DNA from: JBBQKG01 sp038326655
GTDB taxonomy: Bacteria > Actinomycetota > Thermoleophilia > Solirubrobacterales > JBBDJG01
Length of the DNA stretch: 53,528 nucleotides
Assembly (NCBI GenBank): GCA_038326655.1
Contig: JBBQKG010000023.1
Span: 1 to 53,528, forward strand
Reading direction: 5' to 3'
The notes beneath the pieces were generated by a model that saw nothing but the letters and a program-made list of their open reading frames with translations, was not told where the DNA came from and did no database searches. This document shows, piece after piece, positions 32,292-40,908 of this stretch (position 1 is its first letter; every line of letters begins with the position of its first letter). Position numbers and translations under genes: made by a program.

Positions 32292-33956
32292 TCACTCCGG
32301 ACGCGCCTGGCCGGAAGCGGCCACGCGCGCGCGGACACGCCTGATCTGCTGCGGCACCGGTATGGGCGCGCCGGCGTTTGCATAGAAGAAAAAGGTGCCG
32401 TACTCGGCTGTGATGGGGTCGACGGCAGTGCCAATCGCTCTGGCGACCTCCTTCGGTGAGGCGCCGGCGTTGATCAGCAGCATCGCCATCGCGTGCCTGC
32501 ACGCGTTCGGAGTCAGGTTCACGAGGCCGGATGCTCTGGCGAGCGGCTCGTACACCTGCTCGCGCCAGGCGCGCCACTCTCCGCGCCTCCAATATCCACG
32601 GTCGGCCCCGGGAAACACGAAGCCACCCGTCCCGGCGCGGCCGTCGAACGAGGCCCGCCATTGCTCGAGATCGGCGGCGAGGTGCTCCATCAAGGGAGCG
32701 GTGCGCACATGCGCGCCGCGCAGCCGCCGGCGTCTGAGCAGCGGGCCGATTGCCCGGACCCGCTCAGCACGACCGGGCGTGGTGGGGCGCAGCACGTCGA
32801 TGTGGTCGCCGTCGATGTCACGCCACCGCAGCGCGACCAGCTCTTCCGGTTGCAGTCCGGCGTACGCGAGCACGGACAGGATCGTCGCGTCGCGCAACCG
32901 GCCTTCCGCAAGCAGTGTCGCCCGCATGCGCTCCACCGTGTCCACTGAGAGCGGGGTGGTGATCTCCCAGTACGGCGCCTTGGACCTCGAGCGCCCGATG
33001 CTCCGCTTCCATTCCGCCCGTGCCTCGACACTTTGGCCCCGCTCGTCGTCCGGCACGTGGACCAGATAGCGCTCGGCTAGCAGGTTGACCACCACATCAG
33101 GCTTGCGCGACGCCACGAAGTCCCAGTCGAGCGTAGCCATGTGGACGAACGTGAAGTGGCGGAACCCCTCCGCGAGCAGCTTCACCAGCCCCCAGGCATA
33201 CGAGTCGCCGACCAGCACGCATGACCCCGTCGCGTCACGACACTCCGTCGTAAGGACGGCTCCGGATCCCTCGACAAGGTTGTCCTCGACGAGCACGGCG
33301 GATGCATTTCGCACGAATGACACCGTCGTGACGTCCTTCTCATCCGCCTTGAGCTTGTAGCTGAGGTCGCCGACCATCGTCATCCCGATGAAGATCAGGT
33401 CCTCCTCCTGCAACCGTCGCATGGGCACCACGCGTTCGATCTCGTCCGCGATCCGGCTGTAGGCGACGAACGCGCCGTACTCGTTCCAATGCGTGTCGGA
33501 CGGGAAGCAGACCAGGCGCTGCTGCCGCGCGCGCCGGAGGTCATCCAGGAGGTAGATCGGCTTCACCGGCGACTCGTGACGCGCAAGGTAGTCGCACAGC
33601 TGGATGACGGGTCGCTGCGCGACCGGCCGGACGTGGTCCGGGAGCTTGTCCGGATAGATCGCGTGGGTGTCCGGTGGAATCGCGAAGAGGTAGTGAGCCC
33701 CCATCCCGGCGACCGTCTCGCGCCGGGCTTCCAGCACCGCCCGCCAGCGCGCGAGCTGATCCTCGTCGAGGCGCACGTCGCCGGTGTGCTGTCCGAGCAC
33801 GTCGTTGGAGTCGCCGGCGAGGAACAACCAACCGTCCTTGCCGCGCAGCACCTTGCCGTCGGCGACCGGGCTCGCCGGGAGAAATTCCTCCTGGCGCGCC
33901 CGCTCTTCTCTGGTCTCCCGGACTTGCTCCTCCCCTTGCTCACCGGGGAGCTTCAT
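32292..33956 (-). CDS. AlgX/AlgJ-like SGNH protein fused to a degenerate tyrosine-recombinase domain
   Basis: 554 residues, one continuous frame. Residues about 33-300 match the alginate O-acetyltransferase AlgX/AlgJ fold: GKDGWLFLAGD, FAIPPDTHAIYPDKLP, catalytic-type D154-T-H156-W and S252 in VLVGDSYAWG, the D/H/S set of the family. Residues about 338-520 match a tyrosine recombinase catalytic domain, but the first Arg is Gln (AGLQPEEL, 369), the His of HxxR is Asn (TPNACRH, 484-488) and the GH motif is GT (509-510); Tyr519 remains. So recombination is unlikely. No signal peptide, unlike periplasmic AlgX. Possibly an acetyltransferase or esterase acting on the glycan. Confidence 0.8.
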   Translation of the reverse strand: MKLPGEQGEEQVRETREERARQEEFLPASPVADGKVLRGKDGWLFLAGDSNDVLGQHTGDVRLDEDQLARWRAVLEARRETVAGMGAHYLFAIPPDTHAIYPDKLPDHVRPVAQRPVIQLCDYLARHESPVKPIYLLDDLRRARQQRLVCFPSDTHWNEYGAFVAYSRIADEIERVVPMRRLQEEDLIFIGMTMVGDLSYKLKADEKDVTTVSFVRNASAVLVEDNLVEGSGAVLTTECRDATGSCVLVGDSYAWGLVKLLAEGFRHFTFVHMATLDWDFVASRKPDVVVNLLAERYLVHVPDDERGQSVEARAEWKRSIGRSRSKAPYWEITTPLSVDTVERMRATLLAEGRLRDATILSVLAYAGLQPEELVALRWRDIDGDHIDVLRPTTPGRAERVRAIGPLLRRRRLRGAHVRTAPLMEHLAADLEQWRASFDGRAGTGGFVFPGADRGYWRRGEWRAWREQVYEPLARASGLVNLTPNACRHAMAMLLINAGASPKEVARAIGTAVDPITAEYGTFFFYANAGAPIPVPQQIRRVRARVAASGQARPE

Positions 33957-33970
33957 CTAACCATCCTAGT

Positions 33971-33997
33971 GAGCGCGCGAACCGTGCGCGCGGGCTC
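33971..33997 (-). terminator. GC-rich hairpin downstream of the frameshifted gene
   Basis: GAGCGCGCG (33971-33979) pairs with CGCGCGGGCTC (33987-33997) with a 2-base bulge. It lies between the stop at 34039 and the next minus-strand gene. No T-tract. Confidence 0.3.
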
Positions 33998-34038
33998 CCG
34001 CGGCCGGTGGCGCGGGGACACCCGAAAGTCAAGCGGCC

Positions 34039-35153
34039 CTACGGGACGAACAGGCCCTGCGTGGCGAACAGGGTGTTGTCCGCCGTCGCGACGTTGCCGT
34101 CGGGACCGCCGTCGTAGACCTGTGCCCGGCCCAATTGCCAGATCGCCCGCTTGCCCTCGACCACCGCGCCGGGCATCAATGCGTCCATGGTCGTGGTCGC
34201 GGAGCATGTGCTGCCGCCCACATCGATGGTCGGCAGGCACGGGAGCGTGACGTCGAGCGGAACGTCGCCCGTGGCGGGGTCGCTCTGTGACGCGCCGTTC
34301 AGCTTGTCCGTGATGCGGAGGTCCACCTCCGCGCGCAGATTGCCGGCGTAGTCCGTGTACCCGGTGGTCGGGTTGCGCACGTCGGAGATCGAGGTGACGA
34401 TCCGCACGTCGGCCTCGTCCTCGGGTGTGGAGGGGTCGCCCGCGACCGTGACGAGCTTCATGAACCCGACCGAGCGAACCGCGTCCGCGCCGTTTGCGTC
34501 CGGCGTGCCCACGGTCGCGTAGTCGGAGGTCTGGCGCGGCGGCGAGCACGACCCGAACGCAAACGGGGCGCCGTGTGAGCTGTTTGCACTGGTGCACTGG
34601 CGATAGGCCGGCACAAGCGCGAGCCGGATCGGCGTGGCGCCCTTTGGGCGCGCGTAGTTGCGCGTGAACGTGGCGGTGTACGAGGCGTCGCTCGCCGGTG
34701 TGTGGATGACGTGCGACTGTGCGCCGCCGTCGGACCACGACACGAACGTCTCCCCCTGCCCACCGGAATCGGTCTGGTCGGGAGCGTTGACCGCCAGGTT
34801 CCAGCCCTCCCACGCGGGGATCGAGCCGGGCAGCGGCTGGCCGCCCAGCTGGAGCCCGAGGCCCGCGGGCTCGGTGTTGAAGTTCAGCGTGACGACATGT
34901 GGCCTGATGTCACGGCTGATCGTCGTGCTGAGGCCGTTCGAGTCCGTCGCCGTGAGCATCACCTCGAGATAGGTGTTCGTCACTCCGGCGGGATCCTCGG
35001 GGATCGGGCCGCTGATCTGGATGCCGTTGCCGGTGGTCGGCGAGAGGAAGGGATGTGTGTGACTGGCGTGGTGCTTGACGACCTGCCAGGTGAGGGCCGA
35101 GTCCGGCATGCTCTCGTCCTCGGAATCGAACGCGCTGCCGGTGAGCGTGATCC
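34039..35153 (-). pseudogene. C-terminal part of the frameshifted PKD surface protein
   Basis: The frame holding this segment is open from 35259 but reads as the same protein as the upstream part only from about ITLTGSAFDSEDESMPDS onward, i.e. after the frameshift at 35152-35153. It continues a PKD/Ig-like domain (GLSTTISRDI), then a beta-rich part, then a domain starting RPKGATPIRLALVPAYRQC and ending at TAG near 34039. That last domain has the same opening as the truncated protein at the right edge. No plausible independent start with a ribosome-binding site exists, so it is either the broken end of the upstream gene or an artefact of a one-base sequence error. Confidence 0.7.
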
Positions 35154-36766
35154 GTCTGGCCGACGCTGAAGAGCTGGTTTCTGGTGGGTGTGGCGATGTT
35201 CGGGCTCGGGGCCTCGTTGCCCGAGTCGATCCTGGTCGTCGCGGTGTCGGAGCCACCATTGCCGTCGGTCACCGTGAGCTTGGCCGTATAGGTCCCCGAC
35301 GTGACGTAGTTGTGGACGGCCTGCGCGGTCAACTCGTGGGCGGAGCCGTCGCCGAAGTCCCAGTCGTAGTGGAGCGTGTCGCCGTCGGCGTCGGTGCTCT
35401 GCGAGCCGTCGAAGCTGACCTCGAGCGGGATCGAGCCGTTGGTCGGGTCCGCGCTGAGAACCGCCTTCGGCGAGCGGTTCTCCCCGCCGGTGTACGTGAT
35501 CCGGAAGAGGCCCGGCGAGGACGAGGTGGCCCACGACAGGTAGTAGAGAGCCTGCCCGCCGTTGTACGGCGCGAACTTGGCCGACACGACTCCCCCGAGG
35601 CCGGAACCGAACTCGCTCACGGCGTAGCCCCCGCTGCCGTCGTCCACGAGCTGGAACAGCTTTCCGCACACGAAGTCGCCGAAGAGATAGCTGGCGTCGT
35701 AGGAGGCGGGCCAGCTGTCATCGGGCACGAACGCCCCCGCCGTGATGGAGGTGCACCCGTCGGCGTGGCCGTAGTCGTAGATCGGGTTCGTCATGCCGGT
35801 CGGCTGCGGTCCGCAGTCCGTTGCGGAGTTCACCGCACAGTGGCCCTCGCGCACGTTCCATCCGTAGTCGGCGCCGGGCTGCGCGGCGTCGATCTCCTCC
35901 CAGTTCTCCTGCCCGACGTCGTTCACGAAGAAGCGAGTGCCCGCGGCGTTGGGATCGAACGCGAACCGGAACGGGTTGCGGAAGCCCGACAGGTAGGTCT
36001 CCTGGCACCAGAGCCCCGGCGAAGTGCGGCCGGTCGTGCTGCAGCGCGCGGTGTTGGCTCCCTGGAACGGGTTGTCAGAGGGAATGTTGCCCTCGGAGGT
36101 GATCCTGAGGACCTTGCCGAGCAGCACGTTGTGGTCGCGCGAGGCCCCGTTGTAGGGGCCGCATCCGGTGTCGTCGTCGTAGTCGCAATAGCCGTCCCCG
36201 ACCGTCACGTACAGGTAGCCGTCCTTCCCGAAGTTCAGGTCGCCCGCGATGTGATTCCCGGCGGGGGACGGAATGTTGTCGATCAGGACCGTCTCGCTGG
36301 CCGGGTCGAGGACACCTGCGCCGTTCATCAGGAAGCGCGATACCCGGTTGACCGGCTGGGTCGACGGGGCGGACGGATCGGTGCCGCAGGCGCCGTTCTT
36401 CTTGAACGTGTAATACAGGTAGATGTAGCGCTGGTCGCTGAAGCCGGGGTCGACCGCGACACCCGACAACCCGCGCTCGACGTTGCTGCAGACACGGTTG
36501 GTCAGGTCGATCGCCGGAGTCGCCGCGAGACTCCCGTTCGTGAACAGGAGAAGCTTCCCGGTCTGCTGGGCGACCAGCACGTCCCCACTCGGCAGCACCG
36601 CCAGCCCGGTCGGGAACGAGAAGCTCGCGACCTGCTGGCTGTCGAAGTCCGGGGGCAGCGTGATCACCGCATGTGCCGGCGCGCCCGGCAGCAGGGTCCA
36701 CGCAAGCACGGCGAGCAGCGCGACGCCGGCTCGTGGGCCCATCACATCCGTGCGCTTGCGCCTCAC
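34910..36766 (-). CDS. Secreted PQQ-sugar-dehydrogenase-like beta-propeller with PKD domain (frameshifted)
   Basis: Start GTG 36766 gives a signal peptide: VRRKRTD, a hydrophobic core and cleavage after AHA near residue 33. Residues about 38-395 are a soluble glucose/sorbosone dehydrogenase-type propeller: LSGVAVDPGF, NHIAGDLNFGKDGYLYVTVGDG, SGFRNPFRFAFDP, WEEIDAAQPGADYGW. A PKD domain follows (YDWDFGDGSAHE, TYTAKLTVTDGNGG). After FSVGQT the frame turns to nonsense (DHAHRQR...) because of one extra G; the sense continues in another frame down to 34039. If real, the truncated product still has the whole propeller. Extracellular; may oxidise or bind sugars. Confidence 0.78.
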   Translation of the reverse strand: MRRKRTDVMGPRAGVALLAVLAWTLLPGAPAHAVITLPPDFDSQQVASFSFPTGLAVLPSGDVLVAQQTGKLLLFTNGSLAATPAIDLTNRVCSNVERGLSGVAVDPGFSDQRYIYLYYTFKKNGACGTDPSAPSTQPVNRVSRFLMNGAGVLDPASETVLIDNIPSPAGNHIAGDLNFGKDGYLYVTVGDGYCDYDDDTGCGPYNGASRDHNVLLGKVLRITSEGNIPSDNPFQGANTARCSTTGRTSPGLWCQETYLSGFRNPFRFAFDPNAAGTRFFVNDVGQENWEEIDAAQPGADYGWNVREGHCAVNSATDCGPQPTGMTNPIYDYGHADGCTSITAGAFVPDDSWPASYDASYLFGDFVCGKLFQLVDDGSGGYAVSEFGSGLGGVVSAKFAPYNGGQALYYLSWATSSSPGLFRITYTGGENRSPKAVLSADPTNGSIPLEVSFDGSQSTDADGDTLHYDWDFGDGSAHELTAQAVHNYVTSGTYTAKLTVTDGNGGSDTATTRIDSGNEAPSPNIATPTRNQLFSVGQTDHAHRQRVRFRGREHAGLGPHLAGRQAPRQSHTSLPLADHRQRHPDQRPDPRGSRRSDEHLSRGDAHGDGLERPQHDDQP

Positions 36767-36785
36767 ATCCACAACCTCGCCCCTG

Positions 36786-36791
36786 ACTATA
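36786..36791 (-). promoter_or_regulatory. Possible -10 element (TATAGT) for the secreted propeller gene
   Basis: TATAGT on the minus strand, about 20 bases before GTG 36766, in the 85-bp gap divergent from the third glycan operon. The region around it (36780-36835) is notably AT-richer than its surroundings. No clear -35. Confidence 0.35.
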
Positions 36792-36851
36792 TTGACTGAT
36801 CTTGGCCCAATCTGCCCCAAAAAAGCCCAGCCGCGCGCAGTGGCCGGATAG

Positions 36852-38135
36852 ATGACCGGCATCGAAATCACGGGCGTGGCGCTGCACGAGGCGGGCGACG
36901 AGTTGCTTGCGTCCGCGCTCGACATGCCGGCCGCCGGGCTGCGCAGCGCGTCCTACGGGCTGGACATCCGGGGGTGGGCGGTCGGCAGACGGGGCCCGGC
37001 ACGATCGGTCAGCGTGAGCTTTGCGGCCGGTGAGCTCCGTGCCGGAGACGTGGACGGCGACCGGCCCGACGTGGCAGAGCGGTTTCCGGAGCCCGCCTGG
37101 GCGTCCTCGAGCGGCTTCTTCGTGCCGATCGGCGTGTTGCCGCTGGAGCCGGATTTCGAGGTGGCCGTGACGGCCTCGCTCGAGCAGGGGGGGCGCGCGC
37201 CGATCGCGACGATCAAGGGCCGCCGCGCGAAGCTGCGGACGAGCTTCGAGCCCCGGATCGAGCCGGTCGGCCTCACGGGCCTGGGCCGCACCGGGTCGAC
37301 CGCGGTCACGCGCCTGCTCGCCGCGCATCCACGGATCGCGGCCTACCGGCCGCTCGAATACGAGCCGCGGGTGGTGACGTACTGGGTCGACCTGCTGACC
37401 GACCTCTCCGATCCCGTCGCGGCCCGGCGCCAGGTCACGCCGAACGGGCTACTCGCGGACCGCTGGTGGGCGGGCTCGCGCAAGAACCCTCCCCGGCGGG
37501 TCAAGGATGACGCGGTCCAAGCCCTGATCGGCGGCGAGCAGGTCGACGTCCTCGCCGAGGTGTGCCAGGGGCGCATCGACGCCTTCTACGGGCGGGTGGC
37601 GGAGCTGCTCGGGCGGCCCGATGCCGGCTACTTCGTCGAGAAGCTCGGGCCGGCGACGGGCATGCTGATGCGCGAGCTGTACCCGCGTGCACGCGAGATC
37701 TTCCTGGTCCGCGATTTCCGCGACATGGTCGCCTCGATCTTCGCGTTCAACGAGAAGCGTGGCTTCGAGGGCTTCGGGCGCCACCACTCCACCAGCGACG
37801 TGGACTACGTCACCGACCGTGTCGCCGACTCGGCCGAAGGGCTCGTCCGGGCATGGCGGGCCCGCCGGGATGGGGCCTACCTGCTTCGCTACGAGGACCT
37901 GATTACCCGCCCGGCCGAGACGATCGCGGCCGTGCTCGAGTTCCTGGGACTCGAGTCCGGCCCGGCCATCGTCGGGGCGATGGCCGAGACACTGCGCGCG
38001 CCGGAGTCGGACGTCCACCGCACGACCACGCCGGAGCAGTCGATCGGCCGCTGGCAGCGCGACCTCGCCGCCGACGTGCAGGAGGCCTGCAACGTGGCGC
38101 TGGCCGGCGCGCTGCGCGAATTCGGATACGAATGA
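36852..38135 (+). CDS. Sulfotransferase with N-terminal beta-rich domain (paralogue of 20783)
   Basis: 427 residues from ATG 36852. Residues 1-125 are beta-rich (YGLDIRGWAVGRRGPARSVS, then RPDVAERFP). PAPS loop GLGRTGSTAVTRLLAAHP starts at about 142, the same position as in the paralogue; EIFLVRDFRDMVASIFAF is the 3'-phosphate segment; RYEDLITRPAE and IGRWQRD follow. The two enzymes share domain order but differ in the middle acceptor region, so they may sulfate different positions. First gene of the third operon, stop overlapping the next start. Confidence 0.88.
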   Translation: MTGIEITGVALHEAGDELLASALDMPAAGLRSASYGLDIRGWAVGRRGPARSVSVSFAAGELRAGDVDGDRPDVAERFPEPAWASSSGFFVPIGVLPLEPDFEVAVTASLEQGGRAPIATIKGRRAKLRTSFEPRIEPVGLTGLGRTGSTAVTRLLAAHPRIAAYRPLEYEPRVVTYWVDLLTDLSDPVAARRQVTPNGLLADRWWAGSRKNPPRRVKDDAVQALIGGEQVDVLAEVCQGRIDAFYGRVAELLGRPDAGYFVEKLGPATGMLMRELYPRAREIFLVRDFRDMVASIFAFNEKRGFEGFGRHHSTSDVDYVTDRVADSAEGLVRAWRARRDGAYLLRYEDLITRPAETIAAVLEFLGLESGPAIVGAMAETLRAPESDVHRTTTPEQSIGRWQRDLAADVQEACNVALAGALREFGYE

Positions 38136-39295
38136 ACACGCGCGGGACGGTCGTCGTGGCGGGCTCGGTCGCGCAGAGGCCCGGCAACGGAGGGCATGTC
38201 TGGGTCTTCCTCCAGTACCTGCTCGGCTTTCGCCGGCTCGGGTTCGACGTGCTCTTCCTGGACCGCCTCGAGCCTGCGATGTGCGTCGACGCCGAGGGCC
38301 GACCGAGCCCGCCCGACGCCTCCGCGAACATGTCCTACCTGGCGCGCGTGTTCGAGGCCTTCGGACTCGGCGACCGATACGCGGTCTTCTGGGACGCCGG
38401 CGCGCAGGCGCTCGGCCTGCCCCGTGAGCGCGTGCTCGAGGAGGTTGGGCGCTCGGCGCTGGTGCTGAACGTCAACGGCTTCTTCGACGACGAGGACGTG
38501 CTGTCGCGCTCGGCGCTGCGCGTCTTTCTCGACATCGACCCCGGCTTCATGCACATGTGGCGGGCGCTCGGCCTCCACGACGCCTTCACGGGCCACGACG
38601 CGTACGTGACGATCGGCGAGAGCGTGGGCAGCGCGGAGTGCAGGATCCCCACGGGCGGGATCGACTGGATCACGACGCCGCAACCGGTGGTGCTGGAGCA
38701 CTGGCCCCGCGCCGCCGGAAGCGGCCACGCGTTCACGAGCGTCGGCAGCTGGCGGGGGCCGTTTGCGCCGATCGAGTACGAGGGCGAGACCTACGGCCTG
38801 CGGGTCCACGAGTTCCGAAACTTCGCCGAGCTGCCGCGGCTGGTCGCCGACCCGTTCGAGATCGCGCTCGACATCGACGAGGCCGACGAGCGTGACATCG
38901 AGCTGCTGCGCTCGGGCGGCTGGGCGCTGCGCGAACCGCGCGAGGTGGCCGCGGATCCCTGGTGCTATCGCGACTACGTGCAGTCCTCAAGCGCGGAGCT
39001 GATGGTGGCGAAGAACATGTACGTGCGAAGCCGGAGCGGTTGGTTCAGCGATCGAAGCATCTGCTATCTCGCGAGCGGGCGCCCAGTGCTTGCAGAGGAC
39101 ACGGGTTTCAGCCGCCACCATCCGGTCGGCAAGGGTCTGCTCCAGTTCTCGACCCTCGAGGAGGCGGCCGAGGGGGCCCGCCGCATCACCGCCGACTACG
39201 ACTCACACGCGCGCGCCGCGCGCGCCCTCGCGGAGGAGCGCTTCGACTCCGACAAGGTGCTGGGAAATCTGCTCGCAAAGCTTGGGGTAGCCTGA
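38132..39295 (+). CDS. GT-B-like glycosyltransferase (SGWFSDRS family, copy 2)
   Basis: 387 residues, ATG overlapping the previous stop. N-terminal half: GTVVVAGSVAQRPGNGGHVW, FLQYLLGFRRLGFDVLFLDR. Middle: FLDIDPGFMHMW, FTSVGSWRGPFAPIEYEGE. C-terminal: SRSGWFSDRSICYLASGRPV, AEDTGFSRHHPVGKGLLQFS, ending in the EERFDSDKVLGNLL helix. The C-terminal half is like the donor domain of GT1/GT4-type enzymes. Copies occur at 10674 (fused), 40909 and 43312. Substrates unknown; operon context points to the same glycan. Confidence 0.8.
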   Translation: MNTRGTVVVAGSVAQRPGNGGHVWVFLQYLLGFRRLGFDVLFLDRLEPAMCVDAEGRPSPPDASANMSYLARVFEAFGLGDRYAVFWDAGAQALGLPRERVLEEVGRSALVLNVNGFFDDEDVLSRSALRVFLDIDPGFMHMWRALGLHDAFTGHDAYVTIGESVGSAECRIPTGGIDWITTPQPVVLEHWPRAAGSGHAFTSVGSWRGPFAPIEYEGETYGLRVHEFRNFAELPRLVADPFEIALDIDEADERDIELLRSGGWALREPREVAADPWCYRDYVQSSSAELMVAKNMYVRSRSGWFSDRSICYLASGRPVLAEDTGFSRHHPVGKGLLQFSTLEEAAEGARRITADYDSHARAARALAEERFDSDKVLGNLLAKLGVA

Positions 39296-39300
39296 ATCCG

Positions 39301-39879
39301 ATGACCGAGTCGCTTGCACATGCGCACATCCCGGCCGCTGCCGAGGTTCGCCGCCTCAACTGGGGCTGCGGCGAGCATCCCCAGGCGGGATGGATCAACT
39401 CCGACATCAAGAGCACGCCCGGCATCGACATCTCCTGCGACATCCGCGCGGGGCTGCCCCTCCCGGCCGACAGCATCGACTACGCCGCCAGCATCCACGC
39501 GCTGCCCGAGATTCCTCTTGGCGGCCTGGTGGCGGTGATCTCGGAGCTGCGCCGGGTGCTGAAGCCGGGCGGCGTGCTGCGCCTCGCCCTGCCCGATCTG
39601 GACCGCGGGATCAGGGCGTATCTCGCGAACGACCGCGACTACTTCCTGGTGCCGGACCAGGACGCGGCGACGGTCGGCGGGAAGCTCGTCACCCAGCTGC
39701 TCTGGTACGGCTGGTCGCAAAGCCTCTTCACGCACGACTTCACGGAGGAGATCCTGCGAAAGGCCGGCTTCAGCGAGGTGCGCGAATGCTCTTTCCGTGA
39801 GACCAGGAGCCGGTTTCCGGAGATCGTGGAGCTCGACAGCCGCGAGCGGGAGAGCCTTTTCGTCGAAGCGACCAAGTAG
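39301..39879 (+). CDS. Small SAM-dependent methyltransferase
   Basis: 192 residues from ATG 39301, five bases after the previous stop. Motif I is LNWGCGEHPQAGWINSDIK, followed by CDIRAGLPLPADSIDYAAS, HALPEIPL and ELRRVLKPGGVLRLALPDL, the standard methyltransferase 11 layout of enzymes found in polysaccharide loci. Likely a sugar O-methyltransferase. Length is normal for the short version of this family. Confidence 0.85.
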   Translation: MTESLAHAHIPAAAEVRRLNWGCGEHPQAGWINSDIKSTPGIDISCDIRAGLPLPADSIDYAASIHALPEIPLGGLVAVISELRRVLKPGGVLRLALPDLDRGIRAYLANDRDYFLVPDQDAATVGGKLVTQLLWYGWSQSLFTHDFTEEILRKAGFSEVRECSFRETRSRFPEIVELDSRERESLFVEATK

Positions 39880-39888
39880 CGGCGATCC

Positions 39889-40839
39889 GTGCAGAAGACC
39901 GTCCTCTTCTACCGTGACTTCAGGCGGTTCACAGGCGGCGACCTGAAGGTCTGGGACTACTTCAACCACGTTCGGTCCTCTCCCCGCCACGAGGCCCTGA
40001 TCCGGTTCACGGAAGACTCGGCCTGGGGGCCCGACAACCCGTGGAATGCAGCCCGCGAGCATGTCGTGCGGTTTGGTCAGGAGGTCAAGCCGGACGTGCT
40101 GTTCGTCTCGGGCGTCGACTGGCGGCTGGTCGAGCGCGCCGACCGGCCGGAGTCGCCGATCCCGGTCGTCAACCTCGTTCAGCACGTCCTCCATGCTGCA
40201 CCGGACGACAAGCTCGGCCGCCACCGCTTTCTCTCGCACAAGGCGATCCGGATCTGCGTGAGCCCCGAGATCACGGATGCGCTCGAGCGGACCGAGCGCG
40301 TTCGGGGGCCGATGTTCACGATTCCCGACGCGGTCGACCTGCAGGTGCTCGCGCGCTTCGCCCGGACCGGCCTTCCCGACCTCGACCTGCTGGTGCTCTC
40401 CAACAAGCAACCGGAGCTGGGGCGCGCGGTGCTCGCACGGCTGGGCGACGCCGGGCGCACGCACATCGTCGACGTCCGCTCCCCCTACCCCGAGGTGCTC
40501 GAGCTGATCGGTCGCGCGGCCGTCACCGTCTTCATTCCCAACCCCAAGGAGGGCTTCTACCTTCCGGCGCTCGAGGGCATGGCCCTGCGCACGATCGTCG
40601 TCTGCCCCGACTGCGTGGGCAACCGGTCCTTCTGCCTGGATGGCGTGAACTGCTTTCGGCCCCCCTACGACGAGGACGCGATCGTCGATGCCGCGCGCGC
40701 TGCCCTGGCACGCCGCGACCAGGCCGGACAGCTGCTCGACAACGCGACCGAGACCGCGCGGGCGCACGATCTGCCGTCCGAGCGCCGCGCCTTCCTGGAG
40801 ATTCTCGACCGCGTGGACGACCTCTGGGCGAGGGCTTGA
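39889..40839 (+). CDS. GT4-like glycosyltransferase
   Basis: 316 residues from GTG 39889. The N-terminal half is short (VLFYRDFRRFTGGDLKVWDY, DVLFVSGVDWRLVE), and the C-terminal half has IPDAVDLQVLARF, LVLSNKQPELGRAVL, and the donor-site stretch NPKEGFYLPALEGMAL then RTIVVCPDCVGN, where an E-x7-E arrangement can be seen. It is not a close relative of the five Cys-motif GT4s. Cytosolic; the DLPSERRAFLEIL helix closes the domain. Confidence 0.8.
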   Translation: MQKTVLFYRDFRRFTGGDLKVWDYFNHVRSSPRHEALIRFTEDSAWGPDNPWNAAREHVVRFGQEVKPDVLFVSGVDWRLVERADRPESPIPVVNLVQHVLHAAPDDKLGRHRFLSHKAIRICVSPEITDALERTERVRGPMFTIPDAVDLQVLARFARTGLPDLDLLVLSNKQPELGRAVLARLGDAGRTHIVDVRSPYPEVLELIGRAAVTVFIPNPKEGFYLPALEGMALRTIVVCPDCVGNRSFCLDGVNCFRPPYDEDAIVDAARAALARRDQAGQLLDNATETARAHDLPSERRAFLEILDRVDDLWARA

Positions 40840-40872
40840 CCGTGATGTCACGGTGGTCGCGTGGCGCGCTGC

Positions 40873-40878
40873 GATAAT
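40873..40878 (+). promoter_or_regulatory. Possible internal promoter and small hairpin (69-bp gap)
   Basis: GATAAT in the context CTGCGATAATC lies 30 bases before ATG 40909, in the largest gap of the third operon. Upstream, CCGTGA (40840-40845) and TCACGG (40848-40853) form a short inverted repeat directly after the previous stop. An internal transcription start for the rest of the operon is possible. Confidence 0.3.
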
Positions 40879-40908
40879 CAGGGCGTGGCGCCGGCCCGTC
40901 TCACCTGA

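Noticed and set aside
32292..33330. Tyrosine recombinase as sign of an integrated mobile element
   Set aside because: Key catalytic residues are replaced, it is fused to an SGNH domain, and no tRNA target, att-like repeat or other mobility gene is nearby.
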